From: JAUIJL01 sp965366625 | GTDB lineage: Bacteria; Acidobacteriota; Thermoanaerobaculia; Multivoradales; J023 | Assembly (NCBI GenBank): GCA_965366625.1 | Contig: CBDUGP010000008.1 | Location: 111,119 to 175,118 of the forward strand | Length of the DNA stretch: 64,000 nucleotides | Direction of reading: 5' to 3' | Shown here: positions 44,916-54,522 of the stretch, in pieces | Layout: the number at the start of each line of letters is the position of its first letter | Position numbering within the stretch: the stretch's first letter is position 1 | Notes under the pieces: generated by a model | Databases searched by the model: none | The model's input: the letters and a program-made list of their open reading frames with translations, nothing else | What the model was told of the DNA's origin: nothing | Made by a program: the position numbers and the translations under genes

Positions 44916-47618
44916 ATGAGTGAGCCTGAATCTTCCAGCCCGCCCGCCGCATCGTCCACGGACCGTCCACGGATTTTCCTGATCGACGGCTTCTCGAATA
45001 TTTTTCGAGCCTTCTACGCCATCCGCAATCTCTCGACGTCACGGGGAGAGCCGACCAATGCGGTCTTCGGCTTTTTGCAGATCCTGCGCAAGCTGCTGAG
45101 GGAAGAGCATCCCGCCTATTTGGGCATTGCCATGGACACCTCCTCCGACACAGTGCGCAAGGAAAAATTCGAGGATTACAAAGCCAATCGCAAGCCGATG
45201 CCGGAGGATTTGAGGCCGCAGATACCGGTGATTCGCGAATTTATCGACGCCTACGGTATTCCCATGGTCGAAATGCACAAATACGAGGCCGACGATGTCT
45301 TGGGCACCTTGGCCAATAAGGCGACCGCCGCCGGCTTCGAGGTCATCCTGGTGTCGCCCGACAAAGACCTCATGCAGCTGGTGGGCAATGGGGTCTTCAT
45401 GCAGCACACCGGTCGCGACAAGCTCTACGACGCGCAGGGCATCACCGAAGACTTCGGCGTGCCTCCGGAGCAAGTAGTGGACGTGCTCGCCTTGATGGGA
45501 GATGCCTCGGACAACGTGCCCGGGGTTCCGGGGATCGGTGAGAAGGGTGCCAAGAAGCTGATCGCCGAGCACGGTAGCCTGGAAGCCCTGCTCGATGCCG
45601 CCGAGACCGTCAAGCGAAAGGCTTATCGGGAAGGGCTGCAAAACCATCGCGAGCAAGCCATGCTCTCCAAGGAGCTGGTAACCATCCACCGAGACTTGGA
45701 GATCGAATTCGATCCCCAGCGGTTCGCCGTTGAAACGCCGGATTGGAAGGCTCTTTTGGAACTCTGCCGGCGCTCGGATTTCCACCAGCTGGCACGCGAG
45801 ATCGAGGAGACCCAGGGAGCGGAAGTCCCACCCCCCGAGCCGGCCCGTGAGCTGATGACCGTCGAAGATTTTGCAGCCTTTGCCGAAGGCGTCTCCGACC
45901 GGCTGGCCGTAGCCATGTTGGGCGAAGCGATCCACGAGACCCGGGTGCTCGGTTTGTCGTTTGCGCTGCCGACGTCGCAAGCGGATGAGGATTGGACCGC
46001 CGCTTACGTCGACTTCCGCCGTGAAGGTCTGAAAGACGCGGTGGTTCAGCAGCTGCGAAAATGGGTCGGCGCTTCCCGTCTGAAGCTCGTAGGCCATGAC
46101 CTTAAAGAAGTCGTACGTCTTTTGGGGCCCAGGCCGGATGTCCAGTGCAAGCTGCTGGATGTGATGTTGATCTCCTACTTAGCCCGGACGGCCCTGCGCA
46201 ACCACGATTTCCCGTCGGTGGTGGAGGATCGGCTACACCAAACTTCCATGTCGTTGGCGGACGCCGGGCTCGGCAAGGGTGATCTACCCATGACCGGGGA
46301 CGACCGCTTAGCCGGTTTTGCGGCGGAACGGGTCATTTTGCCGTCCAGGATGTGGGAAGCGATGGCGAAGGACCTGGAAGATCAGGAGTTGGAAGGGTTC
46401 TATGCCGAGTTCGAAGAGCCGTTGATCCCGGTACTTTCCACCATGGAAGAGAACGGTATCTTGATCGACGCGGACTTTCTGGCCGGCATGTCGGCCGAGC
46501 TGGCGGCCGAGCTGAAGTCGGTGGAGGAGAAGATCTACGAAATTGCCGGTGAGGTTTTCAACATCCAATCACCCAAGCAGCTGGGCGAGATCATGTTCGA
46601 GAAGCTGGACTACCCGGTCCTGAGGAAGACCCGCAAGACCAAGAGCTATTCCACCGGTGCCGAAACGTTGGAGGAACTCGCTGCTCGGGGTTACGACCTG
46701 CCCGAGAGAATTCTCCACTTCCGCGAAATGGCGAAGCTGAAATCCACCTACGTCGACGTTCTGCCTGCCTTGGCCGGCAGCGACGGCCGGGTCCACACCC
46801 GTTTTAATCAAGCGGTGGCCGCCACCGGACGCCTGTCGTCGGCGCATCCGAATCTTCAGAACATCCCGATTCGAACCGAGCGCGGGCAACAGATCCGCAA
46901 GGCCTTTGTGGCCGCGCCCGGCCACGTCTTGGTGGTTGCGGACTACAGCCAAGTGGAGCTGAGGGTCTTAGCCCACGTGGCCCAAGAAACGGTGATGATC
47001 GAGGCGTTCAATCGCGGTGACGACATCCACGCCGCCACCGCGGCCACGGTTTTCGGCGGCTCACCTCTGTTGATCAATCCCGATCAACGACGGATCGCCA
47101 AGGTGATCAACTTCGGCATCATCTACGGCATGACCGCCTTCGGCCTCGGGCGTCAGCTCGGGGTCTCAAGGGCAGAGGCTCAGCGTTTCATCGACACCTA
47201 CATGGAGCGTTATCCCGGGGTTCGCGGATATACCGAGAAAACCCTCGACGGTGCCTTCGAAACCGGCCGAGTCCACACCCTTTACGGTCGTGTCCGCGAG
47301 CTGCCCGACATCCGAAGCCGCAATTGGAATCTGCGCGAAAACGCCAAACGCATGGCGATCAACGCACCCATTCAAGGCACCGCAGCGGATCTCCTCAAGA
47401 AGGCCATGATCTCCGTCTCAGCCCGCCTGCTCAAGGACCTGCCCGAGTGCCGACTGTTGCTGACCGTGCACGACGAGTTGGTCTTGGAAGGTCCCGAGGC
47501 GCTGGCGGATCGTCTGGTGGCCTGTGTTCGCGAGGAGATGGAAGGGGTCGCGGAGCTGAGCGTGCCCCTGGCGGTCGACGTCGGGGCCGGACGGTCTTGG
47601 TACGACACCAAGTCTTGA
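44916..47618 (+). CDS. polA: DNA polymerase I (proofreading residues absent)
   Basis: A 900-residue Pol I. The N-terminal 5' nuclease (FLIDGFSNIFRAFYA ... YEADDVLGTLA ... SPDKDLMQLV ... DNVPGVPGIGEKGA) is intact. The middle domain has the 3'-5' exonuclease fold, but the first acidic motif reads VAMLGEAIHE in place of the DxE of E. coli, so proofreading is probably lost, as in Thermus and Bacillus Pol I. The polymerase motifs are complete: A DYSQVELRVLAH, B RRIAKVINFGIIYGMTAFG, C LLLTVHDELVLE. I chose ATG 44916 (MSEPESSS) because it gives the family N-terminus; the open frame starts earlier. Confidence 0.95.
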   Translation: MSEPESSSPPAASSTDRPRIFLIDGFSNIFRAFYAIRNLSTSRGEPTNAVFGFLQILRKLLREEHPAYLGIAMDTSSDTVRKEKFEDYKANRKPMPEDLRPQIPVIREFIDAYGIPMVEMHKYEADDVLGTLANKATAAGFEVILVSPDKDLMQLVGNGVFMQHTGRDKLYDAQGITEDFGVPPEQVVDVLALMGDASDNVPGVPGIGEKGAKKLIAEHGSLEALLDAAETVKRKAYREGLQNHREQAMLSKELVTIHRDLEIEFDPQRFAVETPDWKALLELCRRSDFHQLAREIEETQGAEVPPPEPARELMTVEDFAAFAEGVSDRLAVAMLGEAIHETRVLGLSFALPTSQADEDWTAAYVDFRREGLKDAVVQQLRKWVGASRLKLVGHDLKEVVRLLGPRPDVQCKLLDVMLISYLARTALRNHDFPSVVEDRLHQTSMSLADAGLGKGDLPMTGDDRLAGFAAERVILPSRMWEAMAKDLEDQELEGFYAEFEEPLIPVLSTMEENGILIDADFLAGMSAELAAELKSVEEKIYEIAGEVFNIQSPKQLGEIMFEKLDYPVLRKTRKTKSYSTGAETLEELAARGYDLPERILHFREMAKLKSTYVDVLPALAGSDGRVHTRFNQAVAATGRLSSAHPNLQNIPIRTERGQQIRKAFVAAPGHVLVVADYSQVELRVLAHVAQETVMIEAFNRGDDIHAATAATVFGGSPLLINPDQRRIAKVINFGIIYGMTAFGLGRQLGVSRAEAQRFIDTYMERYPGVRGYTEKTLDGAFETGRVHTLYGRVRELPDIRSRNWNLRENAKRMAINAPIQGTAADLLKKAMISVSARLLKDLPECRLLLTVHDELVLEGPEALADRLVACVREEMEGVAELSVPLAVDVGAGRSWYDTKS

Positions 47619-47627
47619 GGTGACGGA

Positions 47628-48995
47628 TCAGGCCACCATTTTCGAGAGCAAGGCGGTGGCGAAGCTCAAGGTGAGAAAGAAACCGCACAGGTCGGTGACG
47701 GTGGTCAAAATTGGGCTCGACGCCAGTGCGGGGTCAAATCCCAGCCGTTGTAGCACCAGCGGGATGACGCCGCCCATGGACACGGCGATCAACGTATTGA
47801 GCGCCAAGGCGCCGCCCACCACCAGGCTGATGTAGAGGTTGCCCTGCCAAAGCCAGGCGAGCGCGCCGAGCAGCACACCCAGGGTCATGCCGTTGAGCAG
47901 GCCGACCCCCAGCTCTTTCCACAGGGTCCGGAGAACTTCGCGCGGGTGCACCAGCCCGAGGGTCAGCTCGCGCATGGAGACCGCCACCGCCTGATTGCCT
48001 GAGCAGCCGCTCATGTCGGAGATGATCGGCAAGAAGGCTGCAAGGGCGATCACCGTCGCCAAGGTGTCTTGGTAAAAGGCGATGACGCTGGCCGCCAGAA
48101 CATTGAGCAAAATGTTGACCGACAGCCAGGAGAGCCGCCGCCGCGCACGCTGTAACAGCGGCATAGAGCGAATCTCATCGCCGCCGATGATGCCTTGGGA
48201 TTGCAAGTAGATGCTGTCGGCCCGTTCCGCCAACGCTTCATTGATATCACCGCGGCGAATCAGGCCCAACAGCTCGCCGCTGGGGGAGACGACCGGCAGG
48301 CCGAAGAAGGAGTGGGAATCGAAGACTTGTTTGATCTCCTCGAGATCGGCGCTGTCGGCCAAGGCGAGGGGGGCGGGAATCATCTGCTGCTTGAGCTTCG
48401 TGCGCCCGTCGCTCAGCAGCAGATCGCGCAGTTGGAGCACGCCGATCAAGCGGCGTTTCCCGTCGATCACGTAGACGTATTGGACCTCGTAATCGGCATA
48501 GGTCTCCGCGTTGTGCCGCAAATCCTCGATCACGTTCTCAACCGTGGTTTCGGCTTTGAACGCCAGATACTCGGTCACCATCAAGCCACCGGCCACGGTC
48601 GCCGGGTACGACACCAGCTGCCGAACCCGGTTGGCTTCCTCGGGATCCATCTTGCCCAAGATCTCCTCAGCCTCTTCGCTTTGGAGATTCTGGAGAATAT
48701 CGGCCTGTTCGTTGCTGGGCAGTTCGAGCAGAATCGCCGCCGCCTCGCTCGCCGGCAGCTCTTCCATCAAGTCGGCGGCCTGGACGACCGCCAGGCTGTT
48801 GACCAGATCGGCGGCATGCTCGGGGCCGAGCATGGCCAAGACCTCGGTCTGTCGCAGGTCGGATAAACGCGAGAGGGCCCGTGCCGCTTCGTTTTGCGGC
48901 AAGGTCGTCAGAAATCGCTGCAGGTCGGCCACGTCGCCGTCCACTGCGATGCGATTCATCTCTTCCCAGGGGCGCTGGCTGGTTTCGATCATCAT
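47628..48995 (-). CDS. mgtE: Magnesium transporter MgtE
   Basis: A 455-residue Mg2+ channel. It contains a helical N domain (residues ~15-135, with PSNEQADILQNLQSEEAEEILGKMDPEEA), two CBS domains (~140-265) that gate in response to cytosolic Mg2+, a plug helix, and five transmembrane helices. The pore signature LPIISDMSGCSGNQAVAVSMRELTLG carries the acidic Asp of the selectivity site. The end is convergent with polA (9 bp apart). Confidence 0.95.
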   Translation of the reverse strand: MMIETSQRPWEEMNRIAVDGDVADLQRFLTTLPQNEAARALSRLSDLRQTEVLAMLGPEHAADLVNSLAVVQAADLMEELPASEAAAILLELPSNEQADILQNLQSEEAEEILGKMDPEEANRVRQLVSYPATVAGGLMVTEYLAFKAETTVENVIEDLRHNAETYADYEVQYVYVIDGKRRLIGVLQLRDLLLSDGRTKLKQQMIPAPLALADSADLEEIKQVFDSHSFFGLPVVSPSGELLGLIRRGDINEALAERADSIYLQSQGIIGGDEIRSMPLLQRARRRLSWLSVNILLNVLAASVIAFYQDTLATVIALAAFLPIISDMSGCSGNQAVAVSMRELTLGLVHPREVLRTLWKELGVGLLNGMTLGVLLGALAWLWQGNLYISLVVGGALALNTLIAVSMGGVIPLVLQRLGFDPALASSPILTTVTDLCGFFLTLSFATALLSKMVA

Positions 48996-49068
48996 GCTTC
49001 TATTTTGACACAGGGATCAAGAATAGACTCTGAACCTTGACGACGGACCGACAGCCCGCAGGGTCGTC

Positions 49069-49096
49069 CCGTCGGGACTGATCCGTCGGGACTGAT
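49069..49096. repeat. Two direct copies of a 14-bp repeat
   Basis: CCGTCGGGACTGAT occurs twice in a row, followed by a partial third copy (CCGCCGG). It lies in the 184-bp gap between the divergent mgtE and the gene at 49180; no clear promoter was seen in that gap. Confidence 0.8.
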
Positions 49097-49179
49097 CCGC
49101 CGGAGACCTTCGCAGGGTGAGTTCGATTTTGTCGGCCGCCGATCACAAGAGATAAGAACAGCAACCCCGAGTATCCAAT

Positions 49180-50022
49180 ATGAGAGACCTACCGACCCCT
49201 GGTAGCCGCGTTGATCTAATTTGCCGCAGCGGATACGACGCCATCAAGGCGTCTTTCCTCGACGACGGAACCAACACCATTGTGCGCACGGGCATCTCGC
49301 CCGTCCTTCCCGTGACCGGTGAGGTGTTCACCGTGGAGGTGGCGAAGTCTTGGGTCTTCGGCAATACGCCTTACCTCAGTGGCACCGTGACCGACGTCCG
49401 GTTGGATGTCGACGCCCTCGGTCTAACACCGCTGAAGCTGACGGAACTGGGCCCTTTCCCCCTCCAAACCCACGACCTGGAGGAACTGCCCGGCGACGTG
49501 GTCGCCGAGCTTGAACGCTCGATGCCGTTGACCGCCTTTGAGCTGGAATGGGTCATGCCCGGATTCGATCCAAGGTCCTTCGAGGAAAGCCCCATCGTGA
49601 AAGCCGCCGAACTCCGGGCGGTCGATCGAGGTGACGAAGCTGAAGATCTCCTGCTCGACCTGTTGGCCGAGGATCTGCGCTGCCTCGACGCCCACGCCCA
49701 CCTCGGCAACCTTCACTTCGATTCCTCATTCGGCTTCTTTCAGAAAAATGCGGAGAGGCATTATCGCGTCGGGGTGGCGATCGGGGATCTGAGCTTGCCC
49801 CGCGACAAGCCCATTCTGCTGCCGTATCCAATGGTCGACAATCGTCCCTACCTGCGTTGCCTCCATGGCCTGGGTCTTTGTCGGTGGCGGTCCGGCGACC
49901 TGGAAGAAGCGGAGAAAATCTTCCGTCGAGGGTTGCTGCTCAGTCCTCACGACAACCTGGGACTTCGGTTTCTGCTCGAAGATTTAAAACACGGGCGATC
50001 CTGGGAAAACGCCTCCGGCTGA
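49180..50022 (+). CDS. Conserved hypothetical protein with TPR-like C-terminus
   Basis: A 280-residue soluble protein that I do not recognise by function. The N-terminal ~100 residues are beta-rich (VDLICRSGYDAIKASFLDDGTN, LPVTGEVFTVEVAKSWVFG). The C-terminal half has helical-repeat character: LRCLDAHAHLGNLHFDSS, ERHYRVGVAIGDLSL and a TPR-like YLRCLHGLGLCRWRSGDLEEAEKIFRRGLLLSP. No signal peptide or catalytic motif is seen. The ATG is in register with the beginning of the domain; no strong ribosome-binding site was noticed. Confidence 0.7.
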   Translation: MRDLPTPGSRVDLICRSGYDAIKASFLDDGTNTIVRTGISPVLPVTGEVFTVEVAKSWVFGNTPYLSGTVTDVRLDVDALGLTPLKLTELGPFPLQTHDLEELPGDVVAELERSMPLTAFELEWVMPGFDPRSFEESPIVKAAELRAVDRGDEAEDLLLDLLAEDLRCLDAHAHLGNLHFDSSFGFFQKNAERHYRVGVAIGDLSLPRDKPILLPYPMVDNRPYLRCLHGLGLCRWRSGDLEEAEKIFRRGLLLSPHDNLGLRFLLEDLKHGRSWENASG

Positions 50023-50252
50023 GAATCCTCCAACGACGGAAGACCAAGTCGCGGTAGTGCCGCTTTCGAATCCGTCCGCGAACAGCGGATTCTCTTGCTC
50101 AACGGCGCCGACGTCGCATAAGGCATTCCCGTCGCCGTCGCCGTCCTGTGGCCGCTCGGAGCCTCGTTGGTCGCCGCCGCCGAATCCGTCGGTGCCAAGG
50201 CGACCAGCGCGAGTGCGATGGTGGTTGCGGAAAACAGCGTACGATTTGCCAT
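49984..50252 (-). pseudogene. Remnant of a secreted surface protein ('FADGFESG' C-terminus) with out-of-frame deletion
   Basis: On the minus strand ATG 50252 has AAGGAG eight bases upstream and starts a clean signal peptide (MANRTLFSATTIALALVALA then PTDSAAATNEA). After ~35 codons this frame loses sense, while the neighbouring frame reads QDGDGDGNALCDVGAVE, then NPLFADGFESGTTATWSSV, up to stop 49984. That ending is typical of CSLREA/choice-of-anchor surface proteins, which are usually several hundred residues long. The gene has lost its body and the two ends are joined out of frame. It overlaps the end of the gene at 49180 (opposite strand) by about 40 bp. Confidence 0.7.
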
Positions 50253-50533
50253 GATGCGTCTCCTTGCCTCCGGCGCCGATCCGTTCGGAGCCTTTTTGGA
50301 GCGTCGAGAACTGTTCGTTGAGATTGCGTTGAGCGTCAACGGCATATTGCAAGTTCAGTCGAATTTGTGGACCTGCCCGCGGATGTCGCCGAAGTAGGTT
50401 TGACCCGTGGTGTGGAGGTTGAAATAGAGTTCACCTTGCAGCGCGATGTGGACTATGCCCGAGACGGTCGTCGCGGCTGCTAAAATTTTGCTCTATTGAG
50501 CCTCTTTCCCAATTTGATTCAACGACGTAAGCC

Positions 50534-51223
50534 ATGAGCATAAAAAGCGCTACCGGGGCGCCGACGCGCATCCTGCTGATCGAAGACGACGAGCGTTTCG
50601 CTCGCGCCTTGGTGGCCGGGCTCGAAGACCTCGACTTCGATGTGTTTCACTGTGCCGACGGCCTTGAGGGCTGGGATTTGGCTCGGTCTCACGCTTGGGG
50701 CGTGGTGATTTTGGATCTGATGATTCCGACGCTCGATGGTGCGGCCGTTCTCCGGCGCTTGCGGCAGGAGTCCAACGTGCCGGTGCTGGTGCTGACCGCC
50801 AAGCGCAGCCTGGAGCAAAGGGTCGGCCGCTTGGACGACGGTGCGGACGACTATTTGAGCAAGCCGTTCGAGCTGCCAGAGTTGGTGGCGCGGCTGCGGG
50901 CGTTGATTCGCCGATCCGCCGGCGCGGCCGATCGCAGACGACAGTTCAGCGATCTCGAGATCGATCTTTACGCCCGCACCGCCTCGCTGGCCGGCGAGGT
51001 GCTGGACCTGACGTCGACCGAATATCGCTTGCTCGAGCATCTGCTCCGCCACCGAGGAGACGCGGTTTCGACCGCTCGACTCGCGGAGATCCTGTCGCCG
51101 ACCGGTGACCCCATCAGCTCGAGCACGGTGCGCGCCCATGTGCGCAACTTGCGCGAGAAGCTGGGTCGGCGGTGGGTGCGCACCCGCCGTGGCTACGGCT
51201 ATTTCTTCGACGATCCGGGATGA
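50534..51223 (+). CDS. OmpR/PhoB-family response regulator
   Basis: A 229-residue regulator. The receiver domain (~residues 11-125) has the acidic pocket ILLIEDDERF, phosphoacceptor Asp in VVILDLMIPTLDG and Lys in DYLSKPFELPELVARL. The C-terminal winged helix (~135-229) is of OmpR type (EVLDLTSTEYRLLEHLLRHRGDAV ... SSSTVRAHVRNLREKLG ... VRTRRGYGYFF). Its stop overlaps the start of the histidine kinase gene (ATGA), giving a standard two-component operon. Confidence 0.94.
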   Translation: MSIKSATGAPTRILLIEDDERFARALVAGLEDLDFDVFHCADGLEGWDLARSHAWGVVILDLMIPTLDGAAVLRRLRQESNVPVLVLTAKRSLEQRVGRLDDGADDYLSKPFELPELVARLRALIRRSAGAADRRRQFSDLEIDLYARTASLAGEVLDLTSTEYRLLEHLLRHRGDAVSTARLAEILSPTGDPISSSTVRAHVRNLREKLGRRWVRTRRGYGYFFDDPG

Positions 51224-52488
51224 CGGCACTGGCCCAGCTTCGACCGCGGCGCAGGCTCGCCGGTGCCGCCGAACGGCTGCTCCGTCTCGAACTCGGCGAC
51301 CCATGCCATGTGCAGCTCGCCATCGGGGGCTACTCCGCGACGTTGCGGGCTATCGCTGCGGTGACATGCGGCTTCGCCGGCCTGCCAAGGTTGGCGCTCA
51401 TCAGCAGTCTCGGTGCGCTCTTCCATGCCATGCTCGTCAGCCAACGGCATCGGCCGAGGCATCTTCACTTCTTTATCTTCGCTAGTGGTGTGGAATGGCT
51501 GCTCTGGGCGATCACCCATTTCGTGACGTTCGGATTTGCTTGCTCGTTCCAGCTCTACCCGTTGCTGCTGCTGTCGATGTTTCCCTTACTGTTCCATGGC
51601 CTTGGGCCGGGGATGCGGCTGTCTCTACTGGTCACGCCGCTGGTCATCTACGCCCCTATCACCTGGCTGTTGTGGTCTATCGAGCCGATCGTCCAGCTGA
51701 GTTCCAATGTCCAGCAGTCGCTCTCCTTGGTCAACGAGATCGTGGTCGCGGCGTCGGTGGTGGTCATCGCCGGCGCTGCCTTGCTGGAGCATGTTCGGGC
51801 TCGGCGCGTGGCCGAGCACCGTGAGGCGGCCCAAGCCCAGCTGGTGGAAGATCTCAGTCATGAGCTGCGCACGCCGCTCGCCACTCTCCTGACCTTGGCC
51901 CAAGGGGCTCAGGCGCCGGGCCAAAGTGTCGAGCGGGTAGGGGAGCGTCTCGGATGGATCGAAGAGTCGGCAAGGGAAGCAGGCCGACTCGTCCAACGAC
52001 TGCTCGATCTCGCCGCGCTCGATCATGGCCGCGAGACGCCTGGAACCACGGCTCCGCTCTCAGAAGTTGTGCGTGGGGCTGTCAAAGGTGCCCAAGCTGT
52101 TGCGGTGGTGCGAGGCGTCACCGTCGACTTCGAAGAGCGAGATCCATGCGAAATGCTGATCGACGTGGCGTCCCTCGAGGTGGTGCTGCGCAACTTGCTG
52201 GCCAACGCGATCTCCCACTCGCCCGATAACGGCTGGGTCGAAGTCCGGGTGCAGTCGAATGCAGAGGGAGTCCGGATCGAGGTCGAAGATCAGGGGGAAG
52301 GCATCGCCGAAGAGCATTTGCCGTTGATCTTCGATCGTCTGTGGCGAGCGGATCCAGCTCGTTCGCGCTCAGAGGGGCGCTTCGGCCTCGGCCTTTCGAT
52401 CGCCAAACGCCACGCCGAACTGCTCGGTGCCAAAATCACCGTCCGATCGCAGCTGGGCGTCGGCACAGTGTTCTCACTAGTTCTATAG
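51220..52488 (+). CDS. Membrane sensor histidine kinase partnered with the OmpR-type regulator
   Basis: A 422-residue kinase. An N-terminal membrane domain of about six helices (residues ~35-190, e.g. YPLLLLSMFPLLFHGLG and LVTPLVIYAPITWLLW) has little periplasmic exposure. HisKA follows with the phosphorylated His in VEDLSHELRTPLATLLTLA, then a HATPase with LLANAISHSPDNG, EDQGEGIAEEHLPLIFDRLWR and GLGLSIAKRHAELL. ATG 51220 overlaps the regulator stop by four bases, so I use it and not the upstream open frame. The stimulus is unknown. Confidence 0.93.
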   Translation: MTALAQLRPRRRLAGAAERLLRLELGDPCHVQLAIGGYSATLRAIAAVTCGFAGLPRLALISSLGALFHAMLVSQRHRPRHLHFFIFASGVEWLLWAITHFVTFGFACSFQLYPLLLLSMFPLLFHGLGPGMRLSLLVTPLVIYAPITWLLWSIEPIVQLSSNVQQSLSLVNEIVVAASVVVIAGAALLEHVRARRVAEHREAAQAQLVEDLSHELRTPLATLLTLAQGAQAPGQSVERVGERLGWIEESAREAGRLVQRLLDLAALDHGRETPGTTAPLSEVVRGAVKGAQAVAVVRGVTVDFEERDPCEMLIDVASLEVVLRNLLANAISHSPDNGWVEVRVQSNAEGVRIEVEDQGEGIAEEHLPLIFDRLWRADPARSRSEGRFGLGLSIAKRHAELLGAKITVRSQLGVGTVFSLVL

Positions 52489-52729
52489 AAGAAGCCCATC
52501 GCAGGACTGCCGGCTCATGCTATTTCTGCCTGCATTTCTGCGGTTCCGCAAGCTCGCCGATCCCCATTCTGCCACGTGGGCCTCACTCGGACCTGGGTTA
52601 CCGACACCGGATAGAATCTCGCGGAGCAGCCGTTGATAGCCCATCGGCAGGAGTCCCCCAGCAACTTTCGATCCGGGTGACGGGCAGGGTTGAAGGGGAG
52701 GGCGCTCGAGGAAGCGGAGAAAATGAGGG

Positions 52730-54292
52730 ATGATTTTGAAGAAGTCCGATAGGTCGGATCGTGAGGATTGGTGGATCGACGGCGCTTTGTGGATCCTAGG
52801 CAGCCTAATTCTAGTCATATCGGCATTCTCATTGAGATGGCGCATGGATTTCGACACGCCCTTATTGCTCTACCTTGGGCGCCTTGTGGAATGGGGGAGG
52901 GTGCCCTACCGTGACTTCTTCGATGTGAACTTGCCCGGCACTTATCTCGCTAATGTTCTAGTGCTCAAGATCTTTGGTAAGAGTGACTTCGGGGTGAGAT
53001 TGGCCGACTTGGCGATCCTTTTCGCGATCTGTGGTCTCGTCATGGCAGCCCTTTGGCGCCTGGATCGCCGAGTCGCCGGCGCAGGCGCCTTTATCTTTGC
53101 CTTGCTCTACCTCTCCTTTGGTTCTCTATTTGCCTTGCAGCGCGATTTTCTTCTCTTGTTGCCCTTAGCCGCAGCTATCTGGCTTTTCCTTAGTGAACGT
53201 GCTTGGAGATTTGGGATCCGTGAGGTGGGGATCGGCCTCTCCTTCGGTGTGATCGCTTTGATTAAGCCGCAAGCTTGCCTGGCCGTCCCTGCATTTTGGG
53301 CAGCTTCTTGGGTGTCGAGCGGGAGTGATGGCAGCCATTGGCCGGGCAATCGGGCTGGTCGCCGCTTCATCCTTCTGACTGGGCTGGGATTTGCGATTCC
53401 AGTGGCTATTGCCTGCGCATATTTGCTGGGCAATGGGGCTTGGCGGCCGTTTCTCGACATCGTGTTGGGGTATGGGCCGCTGTTCGCCGATCTTTCAGGA
53501 GAGCAAAGGGTCTTGGCCGGGCTCGAGAGCCGCGTGATGTATCGCGTGCATCGATTCGAAGAAGAAATCGGCAAGCTTCTCTTGTTGATGCCTGCGTTGT
53601 ACGGAGCCTGGATAGGGTGGGAGGTCGGGCGAAGCCGGCCGCGAGTCCGGAGAGCCGTGGTTCTTTTTATCGGCTTGGCCATAGCAGGGGCCGTTTCGGT
53701 AGCTCTGGTGGGGCGTTTCTGGTCCTACCACTGGCTGCCTTGTTGGTTCGCGCTTTGTGTCTTGAGTGGCTTCAGCCTATTGCCTCACAACGCTCGTGCA
53801 CGCAGCCAGTTGCTGTTGGCGATCTTCGTGCTCCAACTGGTCCTTCCCTTTTTACCGAGGCTCTACGGGGACTTGCGGTTCGGGCATGTGACAGCGCCGA
53901 AGGGCGGCAGAGTCGATGAAATTGCCGACTTCTTGCGAGCGAACGCTCGACCGGGAGACACAGCTCAGCCGTTGGACTGGACCGAAGGTAGTCTCAATGC
54001 CATGTTGGCCACCAACATAGAAGTTGCGACTTCTTTCGTCTACACCTACCAATTCCATCACCACGTTTCCTCTCGGGTAATTCAGGACCTTCGCCGGCGA
54101 TTCATGGCAGAGCTCCAGTCTCGCCGCCCCCGGTTCATTATTGAAACCCACAGCATTTGGTGGATCGTGCGGGGTCCCGACACGTCCAGCGAATTTCCCG
54201 AGCTCCGAACGCTGATGGAACAGGACTACACCGCCCGGCTCAAAGGCGCCGGATACACGCTCTATGAGCGGACGGCTTCCCCTGATGGATGA
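52730..54292 (+). CDS. GT-C-like polytopic membrane protein (ArnT/PMT-type glycosyltransferase candidate)
   Basis: A 520-residue protein with about ten to eleven hydrophobic helices. The first loop has WRMDFDTPLLLYLGRLVEWGRVPYRDFFDVNLPGTY; the acidic residues in the first periplasmic loop (FDTP, YRDFFD) are where GT-C enzymes place the catalytic Asp. A C-terminal soluble tail of ~120 residues (VDEIADFLRANARPGDTAQPLDW) follows the last helix, as in several polyisoprenyl-phosphate-sugar transferases. Donor and acceptor are unknown. A nine-codon reading frame (52723-52752) overlaps the start. No operon partner is obvious. Confidence 0.72.
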   Translation: MILKKSDRSDREDWWIDGALWILGSLILVISAFSLRWRMDFDTPLLLYLGRLVEWGRVPYRDFFDVNLPGTYLANVLVLKIFGKSDFGVRLADLAILFAICGLVMAALWRLDRRVAGAGAFIFALLYLSFGSLFALQRDFLLLLPLAAAIWLFLSERAWRFGIREVGIGLSFGVIALIKPQACLAVPAFWAASWVSSGSDGSHWPGNRAGRRFILLTGLGFAIPVAIACAYLLGNGAWRPFLDIVLGYGPLFADLSGEQRVLAGLESRVMYRVHRFEEEIGKLLLLMPALYGAWIGWEVGRSRPRVRRAVVLFIGLAIAGAVSVALVGRFWSYHWLPCWFALCVLSGFSLLPHNARARSQLLLAIFVLQLVLPFLPRLYGDLRFGHVTAPKGGRVDEIADFLRANARPGDTAQPLDWTEGSLNAMLATNIEVATSFVYTYQFHHHVSSRVIQDLRRRFMAELQSRRPRFIIETHSIWWIVRGPDTSSEFPELRTLMEQDYTARLKGAGYTLYERTASPDG

Positions 54293-54522
54293 CGGTCTTG
54301 TCTAGCTCAAGCTCGAGCTGGACGTGCGGCAAAGCTCTGCCGAGCCGTATTCGACTTTATTGGCGAAGATGTGCCCTTCCCTTACGGGCAGGGGCGGCGA
54401 CCAGGCAGATGGAACAGGCGGGACCTAGCTCGCTGCTCGATGTACCCGGGGCCCTCGCTACTTGTGGTGATGATGGGCGGCGCACACATGACTTCGTGAA
54501 ATGTTCGGGCTAAACTGAATAA

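Noticed and set aside
45039..46097. 352-codon minus-strand frame opposite polA
   Set aside because: Antisense shadow of the 5' nuclease region of DNA polymerase I; no recognisable domain.
52723..52752. Nine-codon frame overlapping the start of the GT-C-like gene
   Set aside because: The GGAG upstream is only three bases from its ATG and fits the main start at 52730 better; no sign of a leader-peptide function.
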